Of a stretch of DNA of 64,000 nt, positions 54,762-62,863 are shown piece by piece. Positions within the stretch are counted from its first letter, which is position 1, and each line of letters opens with the position of its first letter. Under the pieces are notes generated by a model, which saw only the letters and a list, made by a program, of their open reading frames with translations, did not search any database and was not told where the DNA came from. The stretch spans positions 32,227-96,226 of the forward strand of contig NZ_JAMYFE010000076.1 of assembly GCF_024129865.1 (NCBI RefSeq), given 5' to 3'. Position numbers and translations under genes: made by a program. The DNA comes from Stieleria tagensis (lineage in GTDB: Bacteria > Planctomycetota > Planctomycetia > Pirellulales > Pirellulaceae).

Positions 54762-55288
54762 GTGCGTCCGTTCGGGAAGTCAACTCGGGTGGAGCATTCG
54801 GGTGACGTGAGAAGTTTACGAAACAATTTCTCCGCTTGGAGAGCCAATCAGGCTCCGATAAAACGGATTTTGTAGAAATCTTCCGCCGCGACATGACATC
54901 CGCACCATCGCAGCGGTGATTCGGCGCAATCTCTTATCGTAACCGCAATGGCACAGTAGAACACTGAAAACCGGCCCCGGAACGCCGCTTTGCAAGGCTC
55001 TTTGGGTGTGGTTCTAGCGGTCGTAACCAACGGGCTGTGCCAACCGCGCCACAGCCAGGCCGAAGTTTTGAAGTTGCGATTTGATGGTAACCCGACGCGT
55101 GAGCGAGGGATTTAGGCTGTCAATGGGATCCCTGGCTGACGCGTCGGGTTACCAAAAACCAATACCTGACGCAAAACCGCTGGCTCCAAAACTGACGCCT
55201 CGGGCTACCAAAATCGATTGCCTGATGCAAAAACGCAACTTCAAACCGCCGATGCCGGGGTGCTCAAAACCAGGCCGACCATCCCATA
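54762..55288. other. Intergenic region, 527 bp, between divergent kinase and DUF2064 operons
   Basis: No gene. The left half is the kinase leader and promoter region, with nothing recognisable. The right half is filled by the family B composite repeat (55066-55246), which ends about 40 bp before the DUF2064 start. Confidence 0.6.
55066..55246. repeat. Composite nested palindrome, copy 2 (family B), with internal duplication
   Basis: Outer arms TTTTGAAGTTGCG (55066-55078) and CGCAACTTCAAA (55234-55245) are complementary. The core palindrome has arms at 55087-55111 and 55128-55152 (23 of 25 positions matched; begins GTAACCCGACGCGT). The segment from about 55136 is repeated in degenerate form about 56 bp later (CTGACGCGTCGGGTTACC versus CTGACGCCTCGGGCTACC). 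It lies between divergent genes. Confidence 0.8.
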
Positions 55289-56068
55289 ATGGAAGCGATC
55301 TCCATCCAACCAGCCGCCCCCCGGACCACCATGGCCATGCCCCCAGACGTCGATCGAACCTGCCGACTGGGGCTGATGGCCAAGCACTGGGAACCGGGCA
55401 AAGTCAAAACGCGACTGGGGGCAACGATCGGAATGCAGCGCGCCGCCAAACTCCACCGACTGTTCTGCGAACACCTGACGCACGCGCTGGCGACGGCCGC
55501 AGATCGCCGGTCCCTGGTGATTTCCCCGCCGCAGAGTCGAGGCGAATTCGAATCGTTCTCCCCGACCGGCTGGGACGTCGAAATCCAATCCGAGGGCGAC
55601 CTGGGCAGACGCATGCAAACCTGGTTTGAACAATCCGCCGCTGCCGCCGCGCCGTCGGTGGAGAATGCGCCGCCGGTCGATGGCGTGCTGATTGGTGCCG
55701 ACTGCCCGCTGATTTCGACCGCTCTGATCGGGCACACACAGCGGTTGCTGTCCGACCACGACGTCGTGTTGGGCCCGGCCGTCGATGGCGGCTACTACCT
55801 GATCGCACTCCGCGACGGCTGGTGCGAACGCTATCAACCATTGACCCATCAAATGCCGTGGAGCAGCGCGGATGTGTTCACGACCACCTGCACACGAGCC
55901 GAATCGGCGGGACTCTCCGTGGCGGTGCTGACACCGATGGAAGACATCGATACCGAATCGGAACTTGATCGTTTGAGGACTCAACTGCGCCAGGATTCCA
56001 GCGATGCGGGTGGCCAAGACCTGCTGCAATCGATCGAGCGCATCATGCAAAATGGAGTCCAGACATGA
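55289..56068 (+). CDS. DUF2064 / TIGR04282 glycosyltransferase-like protein
   Basis: A 259-residue protein of the GT-A-like family often annotated as arsenosugar biosynthesis glycosyltransferase. Typical motifs are GKVKTRLGATIG (about 43-54), GDLGRRMQTWF, LIGADCPLIS (DxD-like region), DVVLGPAVDGGYYLIAL, and MPWSSADVF. Family members are widespread beyond arsenic loci, and no arsenic genes are near, so another sugar transfer is possible. ATG 55331 is an alternative start. Its stop overlaps the ATG of thiO by 4 bases. Confidence 0.88.
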   Translation: MEAISIQPAAPRTTMAMPPDVDRTCRLGLMAKHWEPGKVKTRLGATIGMQRAAKLHRLFCEHLTHALATAADRRSLVISPPQSRGEFESFSPTGWDVEIQSEGDLGRRMQTWFEQSAAAAAPSVENAPPVDGVLIGADCPLISTALIGHTQRLLSDHDVVLGPAVDGGYYLIALRDGWCERYQPLTHQMPWSSADVFTTTCTRAESAGLSVAVLTPMEDIDTESELDRLRTQLRQDSSDAGGQDLLQSIERIMQNGVQT

Positions 56069-57252
56069 ACACGCAAGTCGCAATCATCGGCGCCGGGGCG
56101 ATCGGATTGTCGCTCGCTTACGAATTGTCACGACGTGGTCGCCAAGTCACGGTGATTGAACGTGACCCAGTCGATTCCCTGCAGCATTCGCAGACGCAGT
56201 CATTGGGCAAGACACGCTCGGCTACCTCACTGGCGGCGGCCGGTATTTTGCCACCAGCAAACTTGGATCGATCCACCGATCCGATCGATCGCCTACGCGG
56301 TCTAAGCCACCAACTGTTTCCTGAGTGGACGGATCGGCTGCAGCGAGAATCAGGCATCGATTCCGAATTGATTCGTTGTGGCGGTTGGTACCTGGCCGAC
56401 ACGATCGGCGAAGTCGCATCGATGGCTGGGATGGTTTCCTATTGGAACGAATTGGCGATCGAGTGCCGGGAAATGTCGCTGCAGGAATTGGTGCGCCGTG
56501 AACCGGCCATGCAGTCCTGGTCACAGCGTGATGGCCTGGCCAAAGCCTGGTGGGTGCCCGATGAATACCAGATTCGCACCCCTCGTTATCTGGATGCGCT
56601 GGCAATTGCCTGCGCCCGCCAAGGCGTCGAATTTCTGGACCGTGCGAAAGTCGTCGACTTGGACGATTCCCGCGGCCATGCCACGCTAACGCTGCAGTGT
56701 GAGCGTAGCGCTGAACAAACCATCCAAGTCGATCAAGCCGTGGTGTGCGGTGGCAGTTGGAGCGGTTTGCTGGCCGAGCGATTGCGGCTCTGCCAAAGCA
56801 TCGTGCCGGTCCGCGGGCAGATTCTGTTGCTAAAAACCGAGACCGCAATGATGACCAGTGTCATCAACGTCGGCCATCGCTATTTTGTCCCCCGCCGCGA
56901 CGGCTATGTGCTGGTCGGATCTTGTGAAGAAGAAGTCGGGTTCCAACACGGCACCACGCCTGCCATCTTGCACGACTTACGCAGCTTTGTCGCTGACACC
57001 TGTCCGCCACTTGCCCAAGCGCGGCAGGTCAGCGCCTGGTCGGGTTTGCGGCCGATGACGTTTGATGGATTTCCGATGTGTGGCAAACTGCCCGATAGCG
57101 AATCGATCTACGTCGCCACAGGCCACTTTCGCAGCGGCATTCATCTGTCGCCCGGCACAGCGGTTTGCATGGCCGATTTAATGTGCGGCCAAATTCCACC
57201 TCTTGATTTAGCCGCCTTTCGGGTCGGCAAACAACAATCGCATGAACATTGA
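56065..57252 (+). CDS. thiO: FAD-dependent glycine oxidase-like oxidoreductase (ThiO-like)
   Basis: A 395-residue DAO-family flavoenzyme. FAD-binding GAGAIGLSLAYEL at 8-20, then AAAGILPP (about 62), RCGGWYLAD, VCGGSWSG, PVRGQILLL, RYFVPRRDGYVLVGS and GLRPMTFDG, all as in ThiO. ThiO oxidises glycine to dehydroglycine for the thiazole half of thiamine. No other thi genes are close, so the physiological amine could differ. The gene overlaps the DUF2064 gene by 4 bases and the next flavoprotein gene by 11 bases, a tightly coupled operon. Confidence 0.85.
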   Translation: MNTQVAIIGAGAIGLSLAYELSRRGRQVTVIERDPVDSLQHSQTQSLGKTRSATSLAAAGILPPANLDRSTDPIDRLRGLSHQLFPEWTDRLQRESGIDSELIRCGGWYLADTIGEVASMAGMVSYWNELAIECREMSLQELVRREPAMQSWSQRDGLAKAWWVPDEYQIRTPRYLDALAIACARQGVEFLDRAKVVDLDDSRGHATLTLQCERSAEQTIQVDQAVVCGGSWSGLLAERLRLCQSIVPVRGQILLLKTETAMMTSVINVGHRYFVPRRDGYVLVGSCEEEVGFQHGTTPAILHDLRSFVADTCPPLAQARQVSAWSGLRPMTFDGFPMCGKLPDSESIYVATGHFRSGIHLSPGTAVCMADLMCGQIPPLDLAAFRVGKQQSHEH

Positions 57253-57958
57253 CACCTACGATTCGGACGCCACCCTCGATCCACCGGGAACCATCGCTGT
57301 TGTCGGCGCCGGACCACTGGGCATTGAAGCAGCCCTTTACGGTCGCTACCTGGGCTATGACATCACGCTATTGGAATCCGACCAAGTCGCCAGCTCGCTG
57401 GTCGATCAAATCGGCCAACCGATTCCGATGATGCCCGATCGCTGCGTGTCACCGTTGGGACTGGCCGCACTCAAAGCTCAATCCGGATCCGACATTCCGC
57501 TGACCCTACCGACCATGATCGACCAGTGGATCAACGAAATTTGGTTGCCGCTGACGCAAACGGATTTATTACGAGGCCGACTGCGGTGCCCGGCGCAAGT
57601 CATCGCGATCGAACTGGCACCGGTCGAATTGGATCAGGAACAGGACGCAGAGGACGACGACCAAGACGAAATCCCACCTGACTTTCGTTTGCGAATTGCG
57701 GGCCAAGATCCGCTGGATGTCGAAGCCGTGATCTTGGCGACCGGATCCGTGTCATTGGAAAACGGGGCAGGGCAGGGCGGTACCGATTCGATCCCCTGTT
57801 CCTTTACGCGGCCCGCCGACTACTTGTACCAAATCGGAACGTCAGCGAGCGGCAATGCCGAAACCGACTATTGGGCCGGACTGAAACAGATCGTCGCCGT
57901 CTATGCGTCACTGGCCGGTCGTGATGACCTGGATCTGTACCGACCCGACAGGGGCTGA
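57242..57958 (+). CDS. Small FAD/NAD(P)-binding flavoprotein
   Basis: A 238-residue protein with an N-terminal dinucleotide fold, AVVGAGPLGIEAALYGRYLG (about 19-38), a segment PLGLAALKAQ typical of planctomycete flavin monooxygenase-like proteins, a second strand motif VEAVILATGS, and an acidic insert (QEQDAEDDDQDE). It is short for a complete two-domain reductase, so it may be a reduced form or use a partner for catalysis. It overlaps thiO by 11 bases and probably acts in the same pathway. Substrate unknown. Confidence 0.7.
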   Translation: MNIDTYDSDATLDPPGTIAVVGAGPLGIEAALYGRYLGYDITLLESDQVASSLVDQIGQPIPMMPDRCVSPLGLAALKAQSGSDIPLTLPTMIDQWINEIWLPLTQTDLLRGRLRCPAQVIAIELAPVELDQEQDAEDDDQDEIPPDFRLRIAGQDPLDVEAVILATGSVSLENGAGQGGTDSIPCSFTRPADYLYQIGTSASGNAETDYWAGLKQIVAVYASLAGRDDLDLYRPDRG

Positions 57959-57987
57959 CCCCAAAAAGTGCCCGACACAAGTTGTGT
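57951..57987. other. Hairpins at the operon 3' end
   Basis: GGGGCTGACCCC (57951-57962) covers the flavoprotein stop codon, and a 13-base palindrome, ACACAAGTTGTGT, follows at 57975-57987. There is no T-run, so intrinsic termination is unlikely; the palindrome could bind a protein. The remaining bases to 58191 hold nothing recognisable. Confidence 0.35.
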
Positions 57988-58191
57988 GAAGAGGATTTCT
58001 CCGACCGGTTTTGTTCGTCGCGGAAAACCGTCACCCGAGTCGGATAAATCCTCCACACCAGCGCCCCACCAGCGCCGCCCAAGTTGAAACTGGACTTGAT
58101 TTGTGACGGCAATTCGGCGAAAGGATTGGATTAGGTTCGTTTTGATCCTCCGTCCCTGACTCCGTTGATCCCCGATCCCGTTGATTCCGCC

Positions 58192-58833
58192 ATGGTTTGC
58201 TGCCGATATCGCCTGCTGGTTTGCCTGGCCATCACACTGGTTTCTCAGAACTGGCATTCGGAGCAGGTCACGGCGCAGAACTCGGTCGTGCAATCAGCCT
58301 ACGTGGTTCATGCCGACAGTTCCCAACCGCTGCCGCAAACGGTCGCTAAACCGCAATTCACCGAAACCTCTCGAGGCGAGTTCCCTGCGTTGGTCGTGCC
58401 GACCGAAGACGCTGAAATCGATGAAGCAGGACTGACCAATGAGTTTGCCGCACCGATCGTGACCACCGTCAGTTCACTGCTGGTCGTGCTGGCGATTTTC
58501 GGCGGCCTGGTATGGCTGTCGCGTCGCTACGGGGCGACCACTTCCGCACCGGGGTCGTTGCCCGAGGACGTGTTGAAAAATCTTGGCAGTTCGATGGTCG
58601 ACTCAAAAAACCGGGTGACCTTTTTAAAGGTCGGCCAGCGGATTCTGGTGATCGGACAAGCGGCCAACGGCGATCCGCAAACGTTGTCGGAAATCAGTGA
58701 CCCTGACGAAGTCCATCGAATCACCAATCGCTGTTTGGGCCGCCCCGAAATCGTCGGCCGGCGGACCAGCTTGAACAGTTCGGAGCGACCCACTAGTCTT
58801 GATCCCCACCGTCGCCAGTTGGCGTCCGGTTGA
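58192..58833 (+). CDS. FliO-like membrane protein
   Basis: A 213-residue protein: N-terminal signal-like helix (LLVCLAITLVSQNW), periplasmic stretch, a second membrane helix (about 85-108), then a cytosolic domain with the FliO pattern: LKNLGSSMVDSKNRVTFLKVG, RILVIGQ, LSEISDPDEVHRITNRC. FliO assists the flagellar type III export gate (FliPQR). No other flagellar gene lies in the window, so it is either a detached fliO or a paralogue with another role. ATG 58192 is chosen over a TTG nine codons upstream. Confidence 0.72.
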   Translation: MVCCRYRLLVCLAITLVSQNWHSEQVTAQNSVVQSAYVVHADSSQPLPQTVAKPQFTETSRGEFPALVVPTEDAEIDEAGLTNEFAAPIVTTVSSLLVVLAIFGGLVWLSRRYGATTSAPGSLPEDVLKNLGSSMVDSKNRVTFLKVGQRILVIGQAANGDPQTLSEISDPDEVHRITNRCLGRPEIVGRRTSLNSSERPTSLDPHRRQLASG

Positions 58834-58876
58834 TGCCTGCCTGATCGACCGAAATCGTTCCAGCCACCGGTCAGCG

Positions 58877-59239
58877 ATGCCAAACGTAAACCCCTACAAA
58901 CCCAGCGCTGATGATTCAACGCTGTTGGTGACGTTACCGCAGCACGGCCGCAACGCTTGGTCGATCACCAGCGCGATCATCTCGGTTGTACTGGGCATCG
59001 CCAGCTTTGCCCTGGGAGTGCTGGTCATGCTCGAAACAATCAGAATCGGGCGACAACAAGGCTACAACATCGAAATCGCTTACGGGTTGCTGACCGGCAG
59101 TGCGTTGATGGTCATCGGTGCGGCCTGGATCATCGCAGGTTGGCTTTACTGGAGACAGCGAAATCGGATCGCCACCGCGATCAGCGTGACCGTCATCACC
59201 GTCGGCGTGATCGGAATCCTGCTGTTGATGCTGGCCTAA
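58877..59239 (+). CDS. Small multi-pass membrane protein
   Basis: A 120-residue protein with three hydrophobic helices (about 29-51, 67-90, 96-118) and a short cytosolic start, MPNVNPYKPSADD, a phrase frequent in planctomycete membrane proteins. It resembles DUF4190-type proteins in general layout only. ATG 58877 follows the FliO-like stop by 43 bp and probably shares its transcript. No function can be given. Confidence 0.6.
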   Translation: MPNVNPYKPSADDSTLLVTLPQHGRNAWSITSAIISVVLGIASFALGVLVMLETIRIGRQQGYNIEIAYGLLTGSALMVIGAAWIIAGWLYWRQRNRIATAISVTVITVGVIGILLLMLA

Positions 59240-59273
59240 ATGTCGCTGAGATGCCGATCGGGCTGGCGCAGCG

Positions 59274-60392
59274 TCACACACCGCGACTGAGTTCGCGTAA
59301 CAGTGGCCTGGCGAGTCCGGGGAATCGAATCAGCGCGTGACCGGCAAACCGACGCAGCAGACTGGATCGACAAGCCGTGGTGACGATCCGGCAGAGCCGT
59401 TTCTTCCTGTCCAATAGTTGCTGCAGTTCCAGTTGCCATTGGTCGCCAAGCAATCGCAAATCATTGGCAGTCGCGATTCGATTTGCCGCAGCGATTCCAC
59501 TTGCCATGGCCCAGGTCATTCCTTCACCGGTGAAAGGCTCGACGTAGCCCGCCGCATCACCGATCGCGATCACTCGCGCGTTGCCAAAGCGACGTGTTCG
59601 ACGCAGCGGAGGTGTGGTGATCACCGGCGAAACCGTTTGGAAGTCCGGCAAGGGGAGACCGCTGCGACCGAGGATCTGCTGCATTCGCGCCAGTGGATCG
59701 CCAATCGCATTGCCAATTGATCCTGGTCGCAGGGCTGCGGCGATGTCCGTTTGCCCATCGGCCAACTGCACCATACCGACATATCCGTCATCGTCGCATG
59801 CCATGTAAATCGCACCGGGACGTAGATCGTCGGATCTGGCGGTACAGGAAACACCGAATGGACCATGCGGGGCGTCGGTCCAGGGCAGCAATTCCTGCAC
59901 ACGACCGGCGGATAGCCCCGCGGCAACAACGACAGCGTCGAACTGTTTCTGCACCGTTTGACCGTCGTGCAGAAGTGTCACCAACACACCATCGGGCAGC
60001 ATGCGATCGATCGTGCCTTGGGTCTGCATGGCGACCGCGGCGCCCGATTCAGCCGCCGCGTCGATCAACATCGGATCAAACACTTCGCGCGAGATCGCGA
60101 CACCGATCGGCACTGGGATTTCGACGCGGCGGCCATCAAACGATGCGATCCAGCGATCCGTCACTTGACCGCGGGACAGCACCTGTTGCTTGAGCGAACA
60201 CTGATCCAACAACCGCAGGCCTGCGTCGCTGACGCAACAGCCACAGACCTTGGCACGCGGAAATCGACTTCGTTCGACTAACGTGACGTTCACACGATGC
60301 CTTGCCAGCTCCAGCGCACAACTCGCACCGGCGATGCCGCCTCCGATCACCAAGACCTCCGCAGCACCACAGCGACTGGTTTCGGCGACCAT
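59274..60392 (-). CDS. FAD-dependent oxidoreductase (geranylgeranyl reductase-like)
   Basis: A 372-residue flavoprotein. FAD fold LVIGGGIAGASCALELAR near the start, then VERSRFPRAKVCGCCVS, VVVAAGLSAGRVQE, and GDAAGYVEPFTGEGMTWAM, the last being the hallmark of the GGR/FixC/type III PKS-associated group. The ATG at 60392 shares a base with the stop of the upstream methyltransferase gene (TGATG), a strong reason for this start over one seven codons earlier. It probably acts on the methyltransferase product, perhaps a polyketide or isoprenoid; no polyketide synthase is next to it. Confidence 0.88.
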   Translation of the reverse strand: MVAETSRCGAAEVLVIGGGIAGASCALELARHRVNVTLVERSRFPRAKVCGCCVSDAGLRLLDQCSLKQQVLSRGQVTDRWIASFDGRRVEIPVPIGVAISREVFDPMLIDAAAESGAAVAMQTQGTIDRMLPDGVLVTLLHDGQTVQKQFDAVVVAAGLSAGRVQELLPWTDAPHGPFGVSCTARSDDLRPGAIYMACDDDGYVGMVQLADGQTDIAAALRPGSIGNAIGDPLARMQQILGRSGLPLPDFQTVSPVITTPPLRRTRRFGNARVIAIGDAAGYVEPFTGEGMTWAMASGIAAANRIATANDLRLLGDQWQLELQQLLDRKKRLCRIVTTACRSSLLRRFAGHALIRFPGLARPLLRELSRGV

Positions 60393-61132
60393 CAATTCAG
60401 TCCCGGCTGACAAGCCTTCGAAGCCGGCAGCGTCGCCATGAATCGGCAGGGCAAGATTCGCCGCGCAGCCACCGGCGCATCGATGGCACGGGTCGCAAGG
60501 TAACGGAACTCCTGCAGCGTGTAGGCGCCTTGCACGCTGCGGATTGCGTCATGATGCACAACGTGTGAGCGTGACACCAATTGGGCGCCGGCGATCACCA
60601 AACCTAGATTCAATCGACTCCGCTCCAAATCGCAAACCACCACACGCTGCCCGGCGGCCGCCACCAACTTCTGTAGCAATCGAGTGGTGTCCGCTTCGTC
60701 CAGGTGATGCAAAAACAGCGAATTGGTGATCACGTCGAATCCGCCGGGTAAATTCCCATTCAAACAATCCTGCTGAATGGGATTCAACGACACGTTGGCT
60801 CGATTCGCATGACGCAATTGCTGTTCGATGGCAAAACCACTGATCTCCAACGTGGACATTTCAAGCCGCAGGCCCGAGAGTTTGGCACGCTTGGCCCAAG
60901 CGATCGGCAGATCCGCAGATCCAGAGGCAACGTCCAACACACGCAGCGTGTTGCGTCCGCTGTGCAGTGCGCAACGGACGAGCTGGCGGTACATCGATCC
61001 AGCGATTCCCGTCATGCGATTCAATCGCGCTAAACCAATCAAGGCATTTCGATGAATTCCATCCGGTAAATCCGGCTGGTCCATCAGTTCTGGCTGACGG
61101 TTGCGTGGGTATCGTGACAGTCGTTGAATCAA
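60392..61132 (-). CDS. Class I SAM-dependent methyltransferase
   Basis: A 246-residue methyltransferase. Motif I RVLDVASGSADLPI (about 64-77) binds SAM, followed by DCLNGNLPGGFDVITNSLFLHHL (motif II/III region). The N-terminus RNRQPELMDQPDLPDGIHRNALIGLARLNRMTG, with the phrase MDQPDLP, is characteristic of methyltransferases encoded beside type III polyketide synthases. It is translationally coupled to the FAD oxidoreductase gene. The usual third gene, a chalcone/stilbene-type synthase, is absent upstream, where gltS lies divergently. Confidence 0.88.
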   Translation of the reverse strand: MIQRLSRYPRNRQPELMDQPDLPDGIHRNALIGLARLNRMTGIAGSMYRQLVRCALHSGRNTLRVLDVASGSADLPIAWAKRAKLSGLRLEMSTLEISGFAIEQQLRHANRANVSLNPIQQDCLNGNLPGGFDVITNSLFLHHLDEADTTRLLQKLVAAAGQRVVVCDLERSRLNLGLVIAGAQLVSRSHVVHHDAIRSVQGAYTLQEFRYLATRAIDAPVAARRILPCRFMATLPASKACQPGLN

Positions 61133-61190
61133 TTGCAGTGCTCCGGTGTGATCGCGCAGAAACTCTATCGTAGCGACAAGCCGGCCTTCG

Positions 61191-61226
61191 TCGTTCGGTT
61201 TCGCTGCGTCGTTCGGTTTCGCTGCG
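61191..61226. repeat. 18-bp perfect tandem duplication
   Basis: TCGTTCGGTTTCGCTGCG occurs twice back to back (61191-61208 and 61209-61226) in the divergent promoter region between the methyltransferase gene and gltS. A perfect duplication like this can vary in copy number and could alter spacing of regulatory sites. Confidence 0.75.
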
Positions 61227-61330
61227 GTGGCCGATGGCCTACATTTGTCCGTGGTACCACCATTGACATTGGTACCCGTCAGAGCCCAACGGTGCTGCGG
61301 CGATTCCCATCAACCTCAATTGGCGTCTGG

Positions 61331-62797
61331 ATGAGCTTGGCGTTTTTGTTCGTTGCGGTGCTGCTACTAGCCGGTGTAGTAGTCCGTCAACGGCTGCGCG
61401 TCTTACAGCATCTGTTTATCCCCGGCTGTGTCGTCGCCGGCTTCATCGGTTTATTGGTGGTAACGCTGGCCGATCGACTGGGCAGCGAATCGGTTGCCCA
61501 AACCAGTGCAACGATCAATGAAACACTGGCGGGTTGGCCCGGGCCACTGATCGCAGTCGTCTTTGCGGCGATGATGTTGCAACCTCCGGCCGGTTCCGCG
61601 GGAAGCAACGATGATCGCCAAAACGATGAAACAACAGCCGGCAGTGTCGGACGCCAAGGCCTGATGGTTTGGATCATCGTGCTCGGTGAAACCATGGTCG
61701 GATTGTTGGCCACCTGGTTGTTGATCCAACCCCGCTACGACGTCCCCAATTCGTTTGGCATGTTGATTGAAACCGGGTTTGCCGGCGGGCATGGCACGGC
61801 CGCCGCGATGGGACAGGTCTTTTCCAGTCCCCAAGTCGGCTTGGATGCCGGGCTGGACTTGGGGCTACTGATGGCGACTTGCGGATTGGTCTATGGCGTG
61901 GTCAGTGGGATCGTTTGGATCAACGTCGGCGCGCGACTGGGTTGGCTCAAGTCAGCCGAAACCGCCGATCTGAAATCCACTGTCAAATCCGACCAGCGTA
62001 AACCGATCGGGTTCCAGACACTGACCTCTGACGCGATCGATCCGCTGTTGTTGCAAGTCGTCTGGATCGCGCTGGCTGTGGCCGCCGGGATGTTGTTGCA
62101 ATCCGCGGTGATGTCGATCGCGGGATTCATCGACACTTCACTGGGAATCGGATCGACCGACGGCAGCGACGCCGCTCGAAAAGAACTGTCCAAGCGACTG
62201 TCGGCTTCCAATGTCCTGGATTTCCCACTGTTCATCTACAGCATGTTTGGTGGCTGGTTGGTCCGTTGGGGATTACACCAAATGGGACAATCCCAGCGTA
62301 TCGATTCGGCCACGATCCAACGATTGAGTTCCACCGCGATGGAGATTCTGGTGGTTGCCGCGATCACGTCTCTCAAACCCAGTGCGGTGGCGCAGTTGCT
62401 GGGACCGTTTCTGATTCTGTTTGTCTGTGGCGCCATTTGGACAGCGTTTTGTTTGCTGGTGATTTCCCGCTGGGTGCTGCCGCGGGAACATTGGTTCGAA
62501 CTGGGGTTGATCAACTATGGCATGTCGACCGGAACGACTGCGACCGGATTTGTGTTGTTGCGGGTGGTCGATCCGGAATTAAGAACGGCGGCGGCGAGTG
62601 ATTATGCATTGGCCGCGCCCTTGTCAGCCCCCTTTATCGGCGGCGGAATCCTGACGATCGCTCTGCCGCTGGTGTTACTGGAACAGGTCTCAATCGTTTG
62701 GCCGGCGACCGTGATCACTGTGATCGTGGTGGCGCTGGTCGTGTTAGGACGGCGGATCGGCCGCGACGTGAGTTTGCCTGTGCTGGGCGATTCCTAG
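61331..62797 (+). CDS. gltS: Sodium/glutamate symporter family protein (GltS)
   Basis: A 488-residue membrane protein with about ten helices. The opening MSLAFLFVAVLLLAGVVVRQRL and later motifs ETGFAGGHGTAAAMG, GLLMATCGLVYGVVSG and NYGMSTGTTATGFVLLRVVDP match the ESS/GltS family. It imports glutamate with sodium. The frame is open another 69 codons, but that part contains the tandem duplication and is Arg-rich and unlike coding sequence, so ATG 61331 is chosen. It is about 70 codons longer than E. coli GltS (401 residues), mainly in a cytosolic loop. Confidence 0.88.
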   Translation: MSLAFLFVAVLLLAGVVVRQRLRVLQHLFIPGCVVAGFIGLLVVTLADRLGSESVAQTSATINETLAGWPGPLIAVVFAAMMLQPPAGSAGSNDDRQNDETTAGSVGRQGLMVWIIVLGETMVGLLATWLLIQPRYDVPNSFGMLIETGFAGGHGTAAAMGQVFSSPQVGLDAGLDLGLLMATCGLVYGVVSGIVWINVGARLGWLKSAETADLKSTVKSDQRKPIGFQTLTSDAIDPLLLQVVWIALAVAAGMLLQSAVMSIAGFIDTSLGIGSTDGSDAARKELSKRLSASNVLDFPLFIYSMFGGWLVRWGLHQMGQSQRIDSATIQRLSSTAMEILVVAAITSLKPSAVAQLLGPFLILFVCGAIWTAFCLLVISRWVLPREHWFELGLINYGMSTGTTATGFVLLRVVDPELRTAAASDYALAAPLSAPFIGGGILTIALPLVLLEQVSIVWPATVITVIVVALVVLGRRIGRDVSLPVLGDS

Positions 62798-62863
62798 CCG
62801 GTTGGCTAGGATCGGGAGACAACTTTTCGTCGACCCCCATTCGCTATCGCAACGAGGGCAAGT

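Noticed and set aside
55032-55052. TTGGCACAGCCCGTTGG (minus strand) as a sigma-54 promoter for the kinase gene
   Set aside because: The -12 GC dinucleotide is missing at the required spacing.
55241-56083. 280-codon frame on the minus strand
   Set aside because: It mirrors the DUF2064 gene, which has clear family motifs; the antisense translation has none.
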